Shown piece by piece: positions 11,611 through 22,945 of a stretch of 64,000 nt of DNA. The translations under genes and the position numbers were made by a program. Every line of letters begins with the position of its first letter. The first letter of the stretch is position 1. The notes below the pieces were generated by a model. It saw nothing but the letters and a program-made list of their open reading frames with translations. It did no database searches and was not told where the DNA came from. The stretch is from Eutypa lata (taxonomy: Eukaryota > Ascomycota > Sordariomycetes > Xylariales > Diatrypaceae). The stretch covers positions 1,798,001 to 1,862,000 of the forward strand of contig JAKULF010000008.1 in NCBI GenBank assembly GCA_022661535.1. Reading direction: 5' to 3'.

Positions 11611-12924
11611 TCATAATCGAGGAGGGTTCTCTCTTAGAGTATCGCTGAGGCGCCGAGGGAGACTTGGTGAAGCATTGCTGTTGTGGTTGTGTGTATCTTC
11701 CTGGGTATTGGTGAAAGACGCTGGCATCCCAGGTGGACCGGCGCCCACGCGCCCACGCTCTTGGAGCCGGAAGTTCATTAGCCAACGAACATGCATCCCC
11801 ATGACGCCAAGTGTACTTCGGATCTCCGTTAGTTGGTCCTTGATCTGCATAGTTTCGTTAAAGAGCAGCATGGAATGTCGGCCTTCGATCTCGTTGAACA
11901 AGGAGGACACCCGCTCGACTTTGGATTCCATTGTCTCGAATAACGACAAGAAATACTGATCCCGTGACTCATAGGGCGCTGAGTCGGCATTGGTAGAGGA
12001 ACTAAGTAGGTTGATGTCCGAGATGGGCTCTGGTGTACTTGCTGAGTGCAACGGAAAGCCTTTATTCTCGAGGAACTTGATCCGGCGATCTTTTAGTCGG
12101 TCTTTATCGTTCAGTTCATCAATCTTTGCTCGGAGCTCTGCCAATTGCTCGCCGACCGGTCCGACAACTCTGTATTCGCACTCATGTATGTGTTCTTCCA
12201 GTTGCTTCCGGCTCACCATGAGTTGACAGCCTAAAGAGGCGAACTTGCATGGGATTTCGGCTTCGGGGCATTCCTTTGTATGCTCGTCCTGCCTGTGCCG
12301 CACGAACTCGGCATCGCATAACTCGCAGCGCTTCTTTCGATTGGGGCACTCGTTATCCTGATGGTCATCCAGGTCTACCTTTTGCTTGACCTGTTCACAG
12401 TATTCGCACTCCACATCGTAGTGTAGACATCCCTTCCCAACGTCCTTCCGGGCCACAGGCTTGTCACAGGATGGATGGGGACAAGGCACAAGCGTCTTGT
12501 CGCAATACCGCGCGACGTGATTCTCAACCAGACATCGAGACACGACCAAACCGCACCCGCGAGAACTGTTGGGACATCGGACCTGCAGGCTATCGAGCTG
12601 GTTGTGGACGATCTTGGGCGCGGTGCGAGTCTCGGAGACGAGCTTCAGCGGGAGTCGGTCGACGGGACAAACGGGGTTCAGGGCGTGCGCTTGTACTAAG
12701 CACTTCTGGCAGAAGACGTGATCGCAGTTCGTGATGACAGGCGCTACCAATGCGACACGACATATGGGACATATCAGGTTCTCGTCGATGGCTCCCTCGT
12801 ATTCGAGAGTCCGGAGGTCCACCACGGCTGAGGATGGGGCTTCGGCACGGACGAAGGGCCTCAACGCCAGCGTGGTAGTGGTGGTCGTCGTGAGCCCTTC
12901 TTCGGGGGTATTGGGCGGTGGCAT
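11611..12924 (-). CDS. RING-finger / TRAF-type zinc-finger protein (probable E3 ubiquitin ligase)
   Basis: A single exon encoding 437 residues. After a Thr-rich leader, residues about 51-90 form a C3HC4 RING: CPICRVALVAPVITNCDHVFC followed by a CPVD closing pair. Residues about 110-240 hold repeated Cys/His clusters of TRAF type (for example CPNSSRGCGLVV, CPHPSCDKPVARKD and CKFASLGCQLMV). A Lys/Asp/Leu-rich coiled coil follows at about 245-285, with a second helical stretch near 335-390. There is no MATH domain, unlike animal TRAFs. Family knowledge: RING domains recruit E2 enzymes, and TRAF zinc fingers with coiled coil mediate substrate binding or oligomerisation. The target is unknown. The Ser/Pro-rich C-terminus looks disordered. 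Confidence 0.85.
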   Translation of the reverse strand: MPPPNTPEEGLTTTTTTTLALRPFVRAEAPSSAVVDLRTLEYEGAIDENLICPICRVALVAPVITNCDHVFCQKCLVQAHALNPVCPVDRLPLKLVSETRTAPKIVHNQLDSLQVRCPNSSRGCGLVVSRCLVENHVARYCDKTLVPCPHPSCDKPVARKDVGKGCLHYDVECEYCEQVKQKVDLDDHQDNECPNRKKRCELCDAEFVRHRQDEHTKECPEAEIPCKFASLGCQLMVSRKQLEEHIHECEYRVVGPVGEQLAELRAKIDELNDKDRLKDRRIKFLENKGFPLHSASTPEPISDINLLSSSTNADSAPYESRDQYFLSLFETMESKVERVSSLFNEIEGRHSMLLFNETMQIKDQLTEIRSTLGVMGMHVRWLMNFRLQERGRVGAGPPGMPASFTNTQEDTHNHNSNASPSLPRRLSDTLRENPPRL

Positions 12925-13362
12925 GGTATGTGGATTTTCATAGAAACGGATGCTACCGCTGTATATCTTGGGACTCCATAAATTGAGGTAGTTGTTTGAG
13001 AAGGTTGACGTTCGGTAACATCGAATGGGTAACTAAGTAGGCTTAGGGTACGTACGTAGTGTGATGTGGTTGAAAGATAAGGCCGTTTGATTGTGAATGA
13101 CGATAACCTTATTATGGCGACCCCACACTTAACTACTGTTTTATTCGCTACTATTGATATAGCGATATTTTACTCAGAAATCAACATATTACTTATATTC
13201 CATTAACGGGCATTAACGCCATACGAGGTACCTTTTAGAAGGGAATGTGCACTCATTGGTGGCAGTTGAAATCGGTTTGTTATTCCATACTTTTTTTTGC
13301 TGGAATTCCTTTGTTTTGATATAATGAATACGAGGGTATAAATTTTATACATATTGCTGATC
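12925..13362. other. intergenic region
   Basis: 5' flank of the RING/TRAF gene and 3' end of the NLR gene. Nothing further was recognised. Confidence 0.55.
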
Positions 13363-16300
13363 CTAAATGTTTATATGCCTCCGATCCGCCGGTCTTCGTG
13401 GAAGTGCACGGGCTGCCGCGACGCGACGGCCGTTGAAGGCCCCCTTTTCAGTTATGTCAAGACCGCGCCGGATAATGACCAACTCTGCCCTTTTGACCAA
13501 AACGAGCTCGCCCGAGCATCTCACGTCAATAAGAATCCGGTTTATGAGGCTTGTCCATTCGTATGGGATAAAAAAGTGACGAACGGCACCTGCTGTGAAC
13601 TGCGGGGAGTCTCTCGTAGGGTTGAGATCTTCTCGCTGTATATTGATGTCGGCAGAGCAAACCCAATTGTCGGGACCGAGGAAAACCAGGCGCTCGTCAG
13701 CAACTCCGATAATAATGTCTGCCTTGATGCTGAGGGCACTGCAATCGAGAGTAGGAAGGATAGTAGCTAGGTCGTCCTGTGAAACATTGTCCAGCGAAGG
13801 TCGGAACATAAAGTCGCGGATGTCCCACAAATAGGATTTTGTCGGAGAGCTGTGTTCCTCGGGACGTTCTCGCTGAACTGTGACGAAGTATTGTGGGTGA
13901 CGACAGAATGCAATCGACTCGATCGAGAGGCGGATATTTTGGGGCGATGCTAGATTAACTGATTGAAGCCTTTCAAGTGTCCCCCAACGAAAGAAAGAAG
14001 CAACGTTTGACTCGAAGCGAACAAGTAAGTCATCATCTAAAGGCGATGCCAACCACTTCGGACTACTATTCCCATCAATACGTGTGGTATACTCCTTTGG
14101 ACTTCCCGGTATTAATGCCCACAGAGTGTCATGCTGAGTAGTGGATATAAGAAGCCGACCATGTTTTCCAGAAGTGATAGCTTGGAGCACAGAAACTCCA
14201 TTCCTCAGGTCAATGAGTGGTTCATCACAAATCCAGACCATATTCGGTTTTCGCGTCACCTTTCTGCACGTCACCCTGCCGGCGACATCGCTACATATGA
14301 GGATCCTTGATTGCTCGTTGAAATCGAGAGATGTTATGACACAGTTTGAAGTTTGGATGTAGAGTTTCTGACTTCGGGTCTCACTTGTAGTATCGCACAC
14401 ATGCAGACTACCATCTTCTTTGCCACAAAATACGACGGGCGTGTCCCATAAGCAAATCATTGATGTTATTTGAATGTCCTCTGCCACATTGTAGTCGACC
14501 TCTTGCGGCATAGTTGAACATGGCGAGACATCGCTATTCTCATCTTCGACTTCAGGTCGTAGCAACACAGTTGGATCCCATACTCTGAATTGGTGACCGC
14601 GGATATCAAGAAGTCGTAGGTTGTCCGAGGTAAAGGTCAACATCTTCGTCCGTATTGCATCGGTATCGAAACGAATCCGATATATAAATCTCAGTGTTTT
14701 AAGATCGAAGAGGTGGATGACTCCATGAGAATCTCCCGTTGCTAGCGTACGACCATCCGGCGAACAAGACATAGTCTGTGCATTGGCTCCTTCTATGGAT
14801 CCCCGGGGAACTCCGGAATCTGTATCGAAAACAACGACATCGCCGTCAGAATATGCAGCTACTAAGAGGTTGGCCTCAACTGTTGTGCTGAACGCAACGG
14901 TCCAAACCGTGGTCGACCCATCGGCGACCTTCCGTGCCTCGAACCTACGAGACCCAGACTCCTTCGTGTACATGTCGTACACTTGGTCTCCGTCTAAGCT
15001 CCAAAGAAGAATATCTTCGCCTCGATAAATAACGGCGAGCAAACCTTGCTCGATGCTGAAAGCTGCAGTCGTTGGTCGTTTGAGATATAGTTGTGGGCCA
15101 TTCTCACCAAAGTCTCTTGTCCAGTTCAAGGGGCCATCGCGGGGTGTATTCTGAACCATATCCCAGTAAGTAACCAAGTTATTCTTGGTAGCAATCACAA
15201 GCAAAGCGTCTTCGTCCATGAATGCTAGCGCCATGCAGAGAGCCGGGATCTTAAAAGTGAGACGCTGCTCTGAAGAATCAAGATCGAATACCCGTACTAC
15301 TTTCGAGCCTCCGATGGCTAAAAGGCTCCCCGTATCACCAAAGGCGATGCTCCATACTAGCTCACCATGGAAGAGAGAGTACTTTTCTAGGAGAGTCGTA
15401 TTGTCGTAAACAATGACATAGCTATAGAGGGCGAGATCAGCTCAATCGACAAGGGATAGTAGAACAGATAACATATGTGGGTGGTTTGTCCAGTCTCGTT
15501 AGAAAATAGGACAGTCATTGCACGTAGGGCAAGGTGAAATCATAAAATGGGTTTCTTACCCATTTGAGAGTGCTAAAGCGTTATAGCTTTCAGATGATGC
15601 AATATTCATAGGTTTGTGTAACCTAGGATAGCTGACTGTTAATAGACAATCGTCCCATCTTGTTGAGACACATCCTTCTACGCCCAGTCCTCGGTAAGAA
15701 TTCCCGAATTGTCGCCTTAGAGCAGACTCCGGGGGGCAAAAGGGAGGGATAACTTGATGAATCGAGGATGGGAACTGGCTCAACTGCTTGCCGAATTTAT
15801 TGACGAGCCGAACAAAGTCAGTTCCCCATCGCTCTACCAGCTCCAGCTGCTTTTGTATGCCAATTGGTGGAATGTGTTCCAATCGACGTGTGACCATGCT
15901 GGTGCAGTTCACCCCAGCCTGATACAAGCGCTGAAGATCAGAATCCTTAGCCAACCTCTCAATCCATATCAACACCTTATGGGAGCCAAGGAACTTGGCA
16001 AGTTCGATAAAAACCTCAGCGTCACTAGTCTTAGCCTGAACCAGATGCTGGAAGAGATACGTTGACGCGTAATCGTATAATGGGGAGTCGTTGCCAGTGG
16101 CTGCATCACTCCCTAGACGATGGATCCTGGATGCACGCCGCAAAGTGCTGTGGCCCCTCATCAAAACTCGTAAGCATACAAGAACTAATCTTCTGTGTCC
16201 CGAGGGACTGTCTATTCTGTACTCGGATTCAAGATCCTCCCGCATCAGGAATTCTTTGGCGGTTAGATGGATCAACTGGACTTTCCCTGCTTTGTCAATA

Positions 16301-18445
16301 TACACTAGGTTACTGCAGCAGCTGCCAATCGATTTGCCGACGTCGTCAACAGTGTCCTTGATGTCCATCTCGATTGCCTCATGAATTTCCTCTACCGAGA
16401 GTGGTCGCAATGCACATGTGGTCCACGTTAGGATAGCTTTCGTTAGATCCTTGTCGAACTTAGCTCTCGACATGTCGCCAAGAACTCTCGAGTATAAAGC
16501 GTCCATATCGGAGGGATTGCTATCTAGTACTTGGCTGATCCCCGCGGATGTGTGTACCTGCTGTAACTCTCGCAGGACCAGGTTAACCCATAGAAAGCAT
16601 CCGTGTGAATTTTGCAGAATTTGGTCCGATATGTTTTGTTGAGCACTAGACGTTGCACCTGGCAGCTTTTGGAGGTTTGCAGCAAGGAATGAAGCAATAT
16701 CAATCTTGTTTTCTTCTAGGATGGTCTCAGATATGACCTCCATAGACAGGGTTGATCCAGTAATGTATGATTCCACGTCATTTCTCGACGTGATGAGAAC
16801 ACATAATGGCCATGTTTCTTGGGCTTTCTTGATAAACCTGGTTATCTTGGAATCATTCTTACACTCGTCAAGTGCATCAAGAACCCAGTATTGAGGTCTC
16901 TTTAGTCTAATCTTCAAAATCCCAGCCGAGAAAACGCGGCGCCAAACTGGATTGTGGTCGACTTTGTCTATAGGGGTATCCTTCCAGTTGCTTGAAAGAC
17001 GTGCGATTTCTGAGAATGCTTCCGGGTGTAAGACAGCCATTTGCTATGCTATGCATCGAAGGAATGCATTGATGCTAGACTTGCTCTTGTCGCCTTCCTT
17101 GAAGAAGAAGTATGAACAGTCGAGATTTAGCGTCTGTAGGTGGCTGATCACATGTGATGCGAGGACACTTTTTCCTGCACCAGGGCGCCCGCGTAACCAG
17201 AGAGTCTTTGAGGTCGTGGCATTACACCACTGTTGAAATGCGCCTCTCTGGAGAAACCATTGGCATGTCTCGGGGAGCTTTTGAAACTCATTCGCCATTA
17301 GATCATCTTCGGGGGCGCTTGAAACGCCTAGGAACTTGCTTAGCGCCAGCATTTCGAAGTGCTTAACTTCTTGTCTGCGTGAATCTAATGATTTTCGCTG
17401 GTTCTCGATTGTTACAGCCAAAGCATTCCTGACTAAGATATATGATGGATCATTTGGCGTAGAGTAGCGCGCTACATCGCGATGGTTGGCGTCAAGATAT
17501 GTCCTCCGTTCATTGTGATAGTTCATAACTGCGCAATGCTTCTCGACAATCAATCCCTTACCAAGGCCATAATACATGGGCTGTGTCTCATAAAACGAGA
17601 ACAGTTGTAGGCCTTGGGAGTATTTTGGAAAAGCTTCGTTGATCGATTGTAGCATCTCGGATTGAGGGAAAAGGTCATTAAGGAAAGGCCGCGAACCAGG
17701 GGCAAGGGAAAGCAGCCGGCTCAGTAGCTGTGCAATACCGGCTCCTTGATGAGGTGTAGCAAGAAAGAAAGCAGCCTGAACCCGGTTGACGAGGCTTTCA
17801 TATTCTGGCAATTGGTGCCCTAAGATGTATGCCTTCTTTATAACTAAACCGCCCATGCTATGGCCAACAAATATGATGGGACTCTAAGACTCGTTAGATC
17901 TCCATATGCATTGCTACTGGGAGACACCTACAGCTTCCTCTCCTAATGCTATCGCAGGCAAGTGGTGAACACAAGCCAAAAGGTTATTGGCAAAGTCATG
18001 GATAATTTAGTATTGACTCGCGATTTAGCCCAGACGAGTAACCAAAACTGTGGATACGGACATCGCGGAAGGCGTCGTCGCAGGGGAGCCAATCCCGCGG
18101 CCAAAAGGAGGGACCTGACCCCTTAGACCAGGTACTCTGAGATCCTCCATTGAGCCCATGGACGAAGATAAGATCAGCGCTGGCATGGCCCTCCGGTTCA
18201 TATAGAGTCGTTAGGCCTACGGGGCCCTTCGAGCCTCCTTGTTTCTCTTTCAGGGTATCTTTCGCGTCTCTCCCGATAATAGATCGTACAAAGAACGATC
18301 GGGCGAACCCAGATGTAACCGATGCCGTGGACCGTGATATTGAATCGGACAGATCCATGATTGAACTGCGTGTTTCTATCTGAAAATACCAATCAAAGGC
18401 ATGGCTGTTCCTAGCCTCTAGTACTACGCGCCGGGCCACTGTCAT
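13363..18445 (-). pseudogene. Alpha/beta hydrolase-NACHT-WD40 NLR-type STAND protein, disrupted
   Basis: The minus-strand segments 18445-17932, 17883-15560 and 15421-13363 (introns 17884-17931 and 15422-15559) would encode about 1,631 residues. Domain order: (1) a serine-hydrolase-like alpha/beta domain, with LIFVHGLNGG on exon 1 and the nucleophile elbow GHSMGG on exon 2; (2) a NACHT NTPase, with P-loop GRPGAGKS near residue 401 and Walker B VLDALDEC near 503; (3) a long C-terminal WD40-type propeller. Family: fungal NLR-like signal-transducing ATPases, several of which control heterokaryon incompatibility or cell death. Two lesions break the frame: an extra T at about 18004, just after SGLNRESILN, and an in-frame TAG at 17044-17046 inside the NACHT domain, where an aromatic residue would fit (IA-stop-QMA). 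The combined exon length is 3n+1, so removing exactly one base restores the frame. Both lesions lie upstream of intact, undecayed sequence, so the event is recent or one or both are assembly errors. Confidence 0.8.
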
Positions 18446-19028
18446 AGCCTACGATTCTTAAACAATCGGCGTTACGAGCCGATTGACAGAGCAGTCTAGC
18501 TTGATAATGAAAGCTTATAAGAAATAATTCGGTGCAAAAAACCAGAGACGTTTGAACAAACAGTTTGATACAAATAATGCCATCATCTTAATGTTAGCGA
18601 ACGTAAAGTGATGTGTCTTTCGTGAGGCTGTGAGGGGTGGCCTGTAAGAATTTGATAGGATGGCAATTGACGATAACTTATGCAGCGCAGCCACAGTCTA
18701 ACGTTTAAACGGGGAAGAGTACCCGGTAACCCGTTTGGTCTGTAGCTCTTGATACGCAAATGGGTATAGCAAAGTATCATTCGGCCGTTAGAGCAAGGAT
18801 TAATGCATAGCTGAGGTAACAACCGCATGTCATTGGCCCACTCAAGCTATATCTCATGCTTCAATGCAGGTTGGCATTATAACAGGTTGTATTACATTAA
18901 TTGCACTCTCAGTTATAAACTATAAGGTGAGTCCCTTTCCCCCTGCCTTTCTTTCTTCTTTTACCAACGATTCCGCATTGACTATTAAGGGAGAACAACT
19001 TTAGTTGTTTTCACGAAACGTCATCGTT
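18446..19028. other. intergenic region between divergent genes
   Basis: Shared 5' flank of the NLR (-) and the fructosamine-kinase-like gene (+). A pyrimidine-rich stretch (CCCCCTGCCTTTCTTTCTTC) at about 18938-18957 lies upstream of the latter's start, as is common in fungal promoters. Confidence 0.5.
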
Positions 19029-20856
19029 ATGGTCCCAAGTACAGACCCAAATATCTGGAACCAGGAGATCCCCGTTCCAGAAAGCTCAATATCTTATGTA
19101 GACGAAGCTGTGAGAGCGAGTATGTTTAGAGATATTAGATTGCATCTGTTACCTAGCTGTAGCTGAATATTAATGCCTCACACATAGAACTTCCAGACGG
19201 CTCTCAAGTCCTTTCGATCGAACCCTCCGGATCGTCATACTGGGCCCGTACGGCTAAGATCAATACTATCGGTCCAAATGGAGATAATTTACCTTACTTC
19301 ATTAAGGTATGAGCCAGAATTTCCCGAGACACCCACCACAGTGATCATATCGTATAGGCGTCGCAAAAGCTGATTGTTGTGTTCTCAGGTTCACCAAGGA
19401 CCGGATGGGCATGAACTTGTTCTTGGAGAGTACAATGCAATGAAAACCCTCTGGGATGTGATGCCAGAGATAGTTGCACGGCCATATGGTTATGGAACAT
19501 ACGAGAAGATGGAAAATATTCACTTCTTCTTATGCTCCTTTCATGATCTGTCCGGCAATATTCCCGATATTCAAAATTTCCCTGCCCTAGTGGCAGAGCT
19601 TCATAAGCGGGGAGTTTCAGAGGAGGGTAGATTTGGGTTCCCTTACAAGGTCTACGGTGTGTATATCTTTTAGTTCAATGTGACCTAAATTGGTCTGGTT
19701 ATACATGGAAAGGTCCATCATGAGCAAGTGCTTGTATCTATTCAGTGCTAGATCCCTGGGGCACTACACGCTCGCTTTATACTTTGAAAATAGCTACTGA
19801 CATTTGTGTTGCAGGTGGACGACTTCCACAGCTCTTTCCACCCAGTGAGTCGTGGGAAATGACTTTCACTTCTGGGTTACAAGGCATATTCGACAGCGAG
19901 GAGAACACTCATGGCTACGACGCAGATATGGCATATCTCCGAACGGGGTTTATAGAGAAGGTTATCCCACGTCTCATTCGGCCTCTAGAGACTGGACCTA
20001 ACAAGATCAAGCCGAGACTGGTCCATGGTGACTGTAAGTGACATCGACTGTGGTTGAAGTTTTCATAAATGCAACTCTTTTAAATTTATGGGCGAAAGCC
20101 GAACCTTGACACATTGCGACAACAAAGAAACAACCGATATCCTTCACTCAGGTTTGAAGAGGAAATTGCTAATTCTACTTTGATAAGTGTGGGATGGAAA
20201 TTGCTCAGTAGATGTCAATACGAACCAACCGATCACCTTCGATGCAGTATCATTGTGGGCTCATAATGAGTGTACAGACCCTTGATGCATATTGGATGGC
20301 GATTTCACTAACAGGACTAAAGATGAACTCGGACCTTGGCAGCCTATCAGGCACGAAAGCAAGTAAAATTACCTTCTATTACTTAAGTCTTCATTGTTAG
20401 GGGCTTGAATGGGTTATTCAAGCACCTAACACCCACAAAACCCATATCTTACTATTGATGATCAAAATTGTACATTACTAATTACCTATATGTGTTATAG
20501 TGGGTAGCTCATATATCGAGGAATACAAGAAACATTTTCGCCCCTCTGAGCCTACAGAAGATTTTGAAGACCGTGTTCTGTTGTATTCTGTGTATGGGTT
20601 CTCTCCTGACCTGAAATAAATCTAGGAAATGAATATACTAATTCTTACGAATGTAGGAGGTTCAACTTGCATGCGTCGTCTCTATACCTAGGAAACACTA
20701 GGTTCCGCAATATGTAAGTTATAAAACAACTAGCCAGTCGATGGGATTGAACATTGTACTCATTATAGTATTAGTGTCCGTGAAGATATGAGGAAGCTCG
20801 TCGAGAAGTACCCTGATGGATATGAAGGCTGGCTAACATCTAGGCGAGAAGCCTAG
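19029..20856 (+). CDS. Fructosamine/ketosamine-3-kinase-like protein
   Basis: Nine exons: 19029-19119, 19188-19306, 19389-19656, 19815-20033, 20188-20271, 20323-20362, 20508-20591, 20657-20713, 20769-20856. The total is exactly 350 codons (349 residues). Reading phase closes at every junction although no exon alone looks convincing. Family marks: SSYWARTAKI and PYFIKV in the N-lobe, FFLCSFHDL in the hinge, VHGDLW with H230-D232 as the catalytic loop, then a FDA metal-site-like segment and AHNEYELGPW. Family members phosphorylate ketosamines or related sugars on protein or small-molecule substrates; in fungi many members have unknown substrates, so this one is called by fold only. Intron 5 (51 nt) uses an acceptor AAAG just beyond a nearer AACAG next to the CTAAC branch site. 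The intron 6 acceptor (20507) was chosen over a TATAG at 20500 because only the former keeps the frame. Confidence 0.8.
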
Positions 20857-21253
20857 AATGACAATGCTTTCGAATGCGACGAATACATTGATGCTTCTGG
20901 CGCAGGTTGGCTTGGGTCTAATTACACCTCATGCCGTAGACAATCAACCAAGACATAACCGGAGAAAACTGATCTCAATGTTTGAGTATATGTCAGTCTC
21001 CGGGATCGGGATTCTAGGATGCTTTTATCCTTGGGGCTTGGTCTCCTTGATATATGTTGAGACTCTATATGTTCTGGGTATGCTTTGGACATCTACTAGA
21101 CATTCATCAAGTAAATTCTATTGCATATTGGTTATTGAACCAGCCAAATTTTATTATGTAATTACTACAAGATATTTCTTGCATTCGAATGCAGTACGTT
21201 GTATCATTGTTTTTATTCCCAGGTACGTATGAAGTGAGAGGCGGGCAATATGA
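20857..21253. other. intergenic region between convergent genes
   Basis: 3' flanks of the fructosamine-kinase-like gene (+) and the MFS gene (-). No recognisable gene. Confidence 0.55.
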
Positions 21254-22945
21254 TCAGCCGCAATTGTTGTCGATAGATTTTCCATCTCTCTTCTTACGCC
21301 ATTCCCAGCCCCAGCGCCTAAGTGCATAAACAGCTGATATGCTACCAATTCCTTCTACAAGGCCAAGTAGTGTGAACATCCATGAGTAACCAATAGCCTC
21401 TACTACGGGCTGCAGGACGGCGACAGCGACGGCAGACAAGGTGCACCGGCAGATGTTGTTACTGGCGCCCGCAGTCCCCGCTCGTGTAGGGAATATGTCG
21501 ACAATCAGTGCACTGTAGATCTGATGAATGACTGTACATTTAGCACCGATATAGAACTGGAGGAGTAAGGGCACCGCCGGGTGAGAGCGCGTTTGCACAG
21601 CCCATCCGTAGCCGACTACAGCGGCCATCGACACCAGCATAATTGGTATGCTTCCTGTCGACCGTGCTTTTTCAATGGGGAAATGGGCAATATCGATATC
21701 TGCCTTCTCTCCGCCGAACCCTGCTTTGGCCGAAGTTCTTCGAAAACTCCAATCCATTAGCCGCCCGGCAATCCAACCCCCTACGATGACCCCTCCACCC
21801 CCTGCTAGAAAACATAGGCCAACTTGTAAGTCATTGAACCCGTATCTAGCACCGTAGATTATTGGTATAGAGGTTTGGATGCAGTACCACACCATGTAGG
21901 GGATGGCACATAGCCACAGGATCAGAGCCGTGTCAGGGTAGAAGATGATCCGAACGGAAGGTAGCGGATTTGGTGCCGAAAGCTTCCCCCGCCCCGTCTT
22001 ACTAATGTTAGGATTGTTGAGCGTCGGACTGAAATACCTAGTCGTTGATATATCGGTAGTACTAGGATCACCGCTTGGAATTTTTGTCGCGATAGGCTCC
22101 ATGCGGACGGAATCTCCGTCTGCCTTCTCAATATCTTGTCTAGAGTCTTTCCCAGTGGCCTTGCTTGAAAGGCGACTGAACATTGAATACCATGTCGCCC
22201 ATACTCCATGTGGCTTAACCCCACCATTACCAACAATAGCCCTCCCAGTTTCTGGCATGGTCCATCCGATTAGCATCAATGCTGTTGCACCAAACACAGC
22301 CAATGCCACAAAACACCATCTCACATTTCCGCTCGCGAGGATGGCGCCCCCACCAAGGACAGGCCCGATGCATGGCCCGAGATTCGTGGCCGCCATCATT
22401 GGACCTAAGACCGAGCCTCGCTGGGAATGAGGTACGACATCTGCGACAATAGCGTATGCCAAACTTAGCACTGCGCTCCCCCCAATGCTCTGCAAGGCAC
22501 GCAAGAGTATCAGGGCAACATAGCTGTTCGTGTTCACAACGAGGCCGATTCCGGCGACAAGGTACACAGCAAAGGTGGCCAATAAGACTGGCCGACGGCC
22601 GAAGGTGTCCGACAAGGGTGAGAAGAAAGAGGGGGCGATGCCCTGGAATACAACGTATAGTGTAATGGTGAGATTTATTGCTTGGATTGAAGTGTGGTAA
22701 TCCCTGGCAAGGAGATCGATAAGGGGGAAGTATATGGTTGCTGTGAGTGAAGATGCGAGTGCCAAATAACCTAATAGATAGGTGAGATACACTATCATTG
22801 ACCGAGGAAAGACACTGTATGGAGGCTGCTCTGGTTGTGTAGCAGGGTTTGCTGTTTGGGTAGAGACCGCTCGCCCAACTAGCGAAAGGTCGCCGGTGTT
22901 CACGGACCGGCCTGTCTTTTCTGAAGTTATGTTGTTGACTGACAT
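21254..22945 (-). CDS. MFS transporter, DHA1 drug:H+ antiporter (Qdr/Aqr1-like)
   Basis: A single exon encoding 563 residues. The N-terminal ~48 residues are cytosolic; then about 12 hydrophobic helices are arranged six plus six around a long central loop (about residues 240-330). MFS motif A is seen as SDTFGRRPVLLATF after helix 2, and the antiporter motif C region as GPCIGPVLGG in helix 5. Family knowledge: DHA1 proteins export drugs, weak acids and amines in exchange for protons at the plasma membrane. The substrate cannot be predicted. It is convergent with the upstream kinase-like gene and shows no operon-like context. Confidence 0.85.
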   Translation of the reverse strand: MSVNNITSEKTGRSVNTGDLSLVGRAVSTQTANPATQPEQPPYSVFPRSMIVYLTYLLGYLALASSLTATIYFPLIDLLARDYHTSIQAINLTITLYVVFQGIAPSFFSPLSDTFGRRPVLLATFAVYLVAGIGLVVNTNSYVALILLRALQSIGGSAVLSLAYAIVADVVPHSQRGSVLGPMMAATNLGPCIGPVLGGGAILASGNVRWCFVALAVFGATALMLIGWTMPETGRAIVGNGGVKPHGVWATWYSMFSRLSSKATGKDSRQDIEKADGDSVRMEPIATKIPSGDPSTTDISTTRYFSPTLNNPNISKTGRGKLSAPNPLPSVRIIFYPDTALILWLCAIPYMVWYCIQTSIPIIYGARYGFNDLQVGLCFLAGGGGVIVGGWIAGRLMDWSFRRTSAKAGFGGEKADIDIAHFPIEKARSTGSIPIMLVSMAAVVGYGWAVQTRSHPAVPLLLQFYIGAKCTVIHQIYSALIVDIFPTRAGTAGASNNICRCTLSAVAVAVLQPVVEAIGYSWMFTLLGLVEGIGSISAVYALRRWGWEWRKKRDGKSIDNNCG

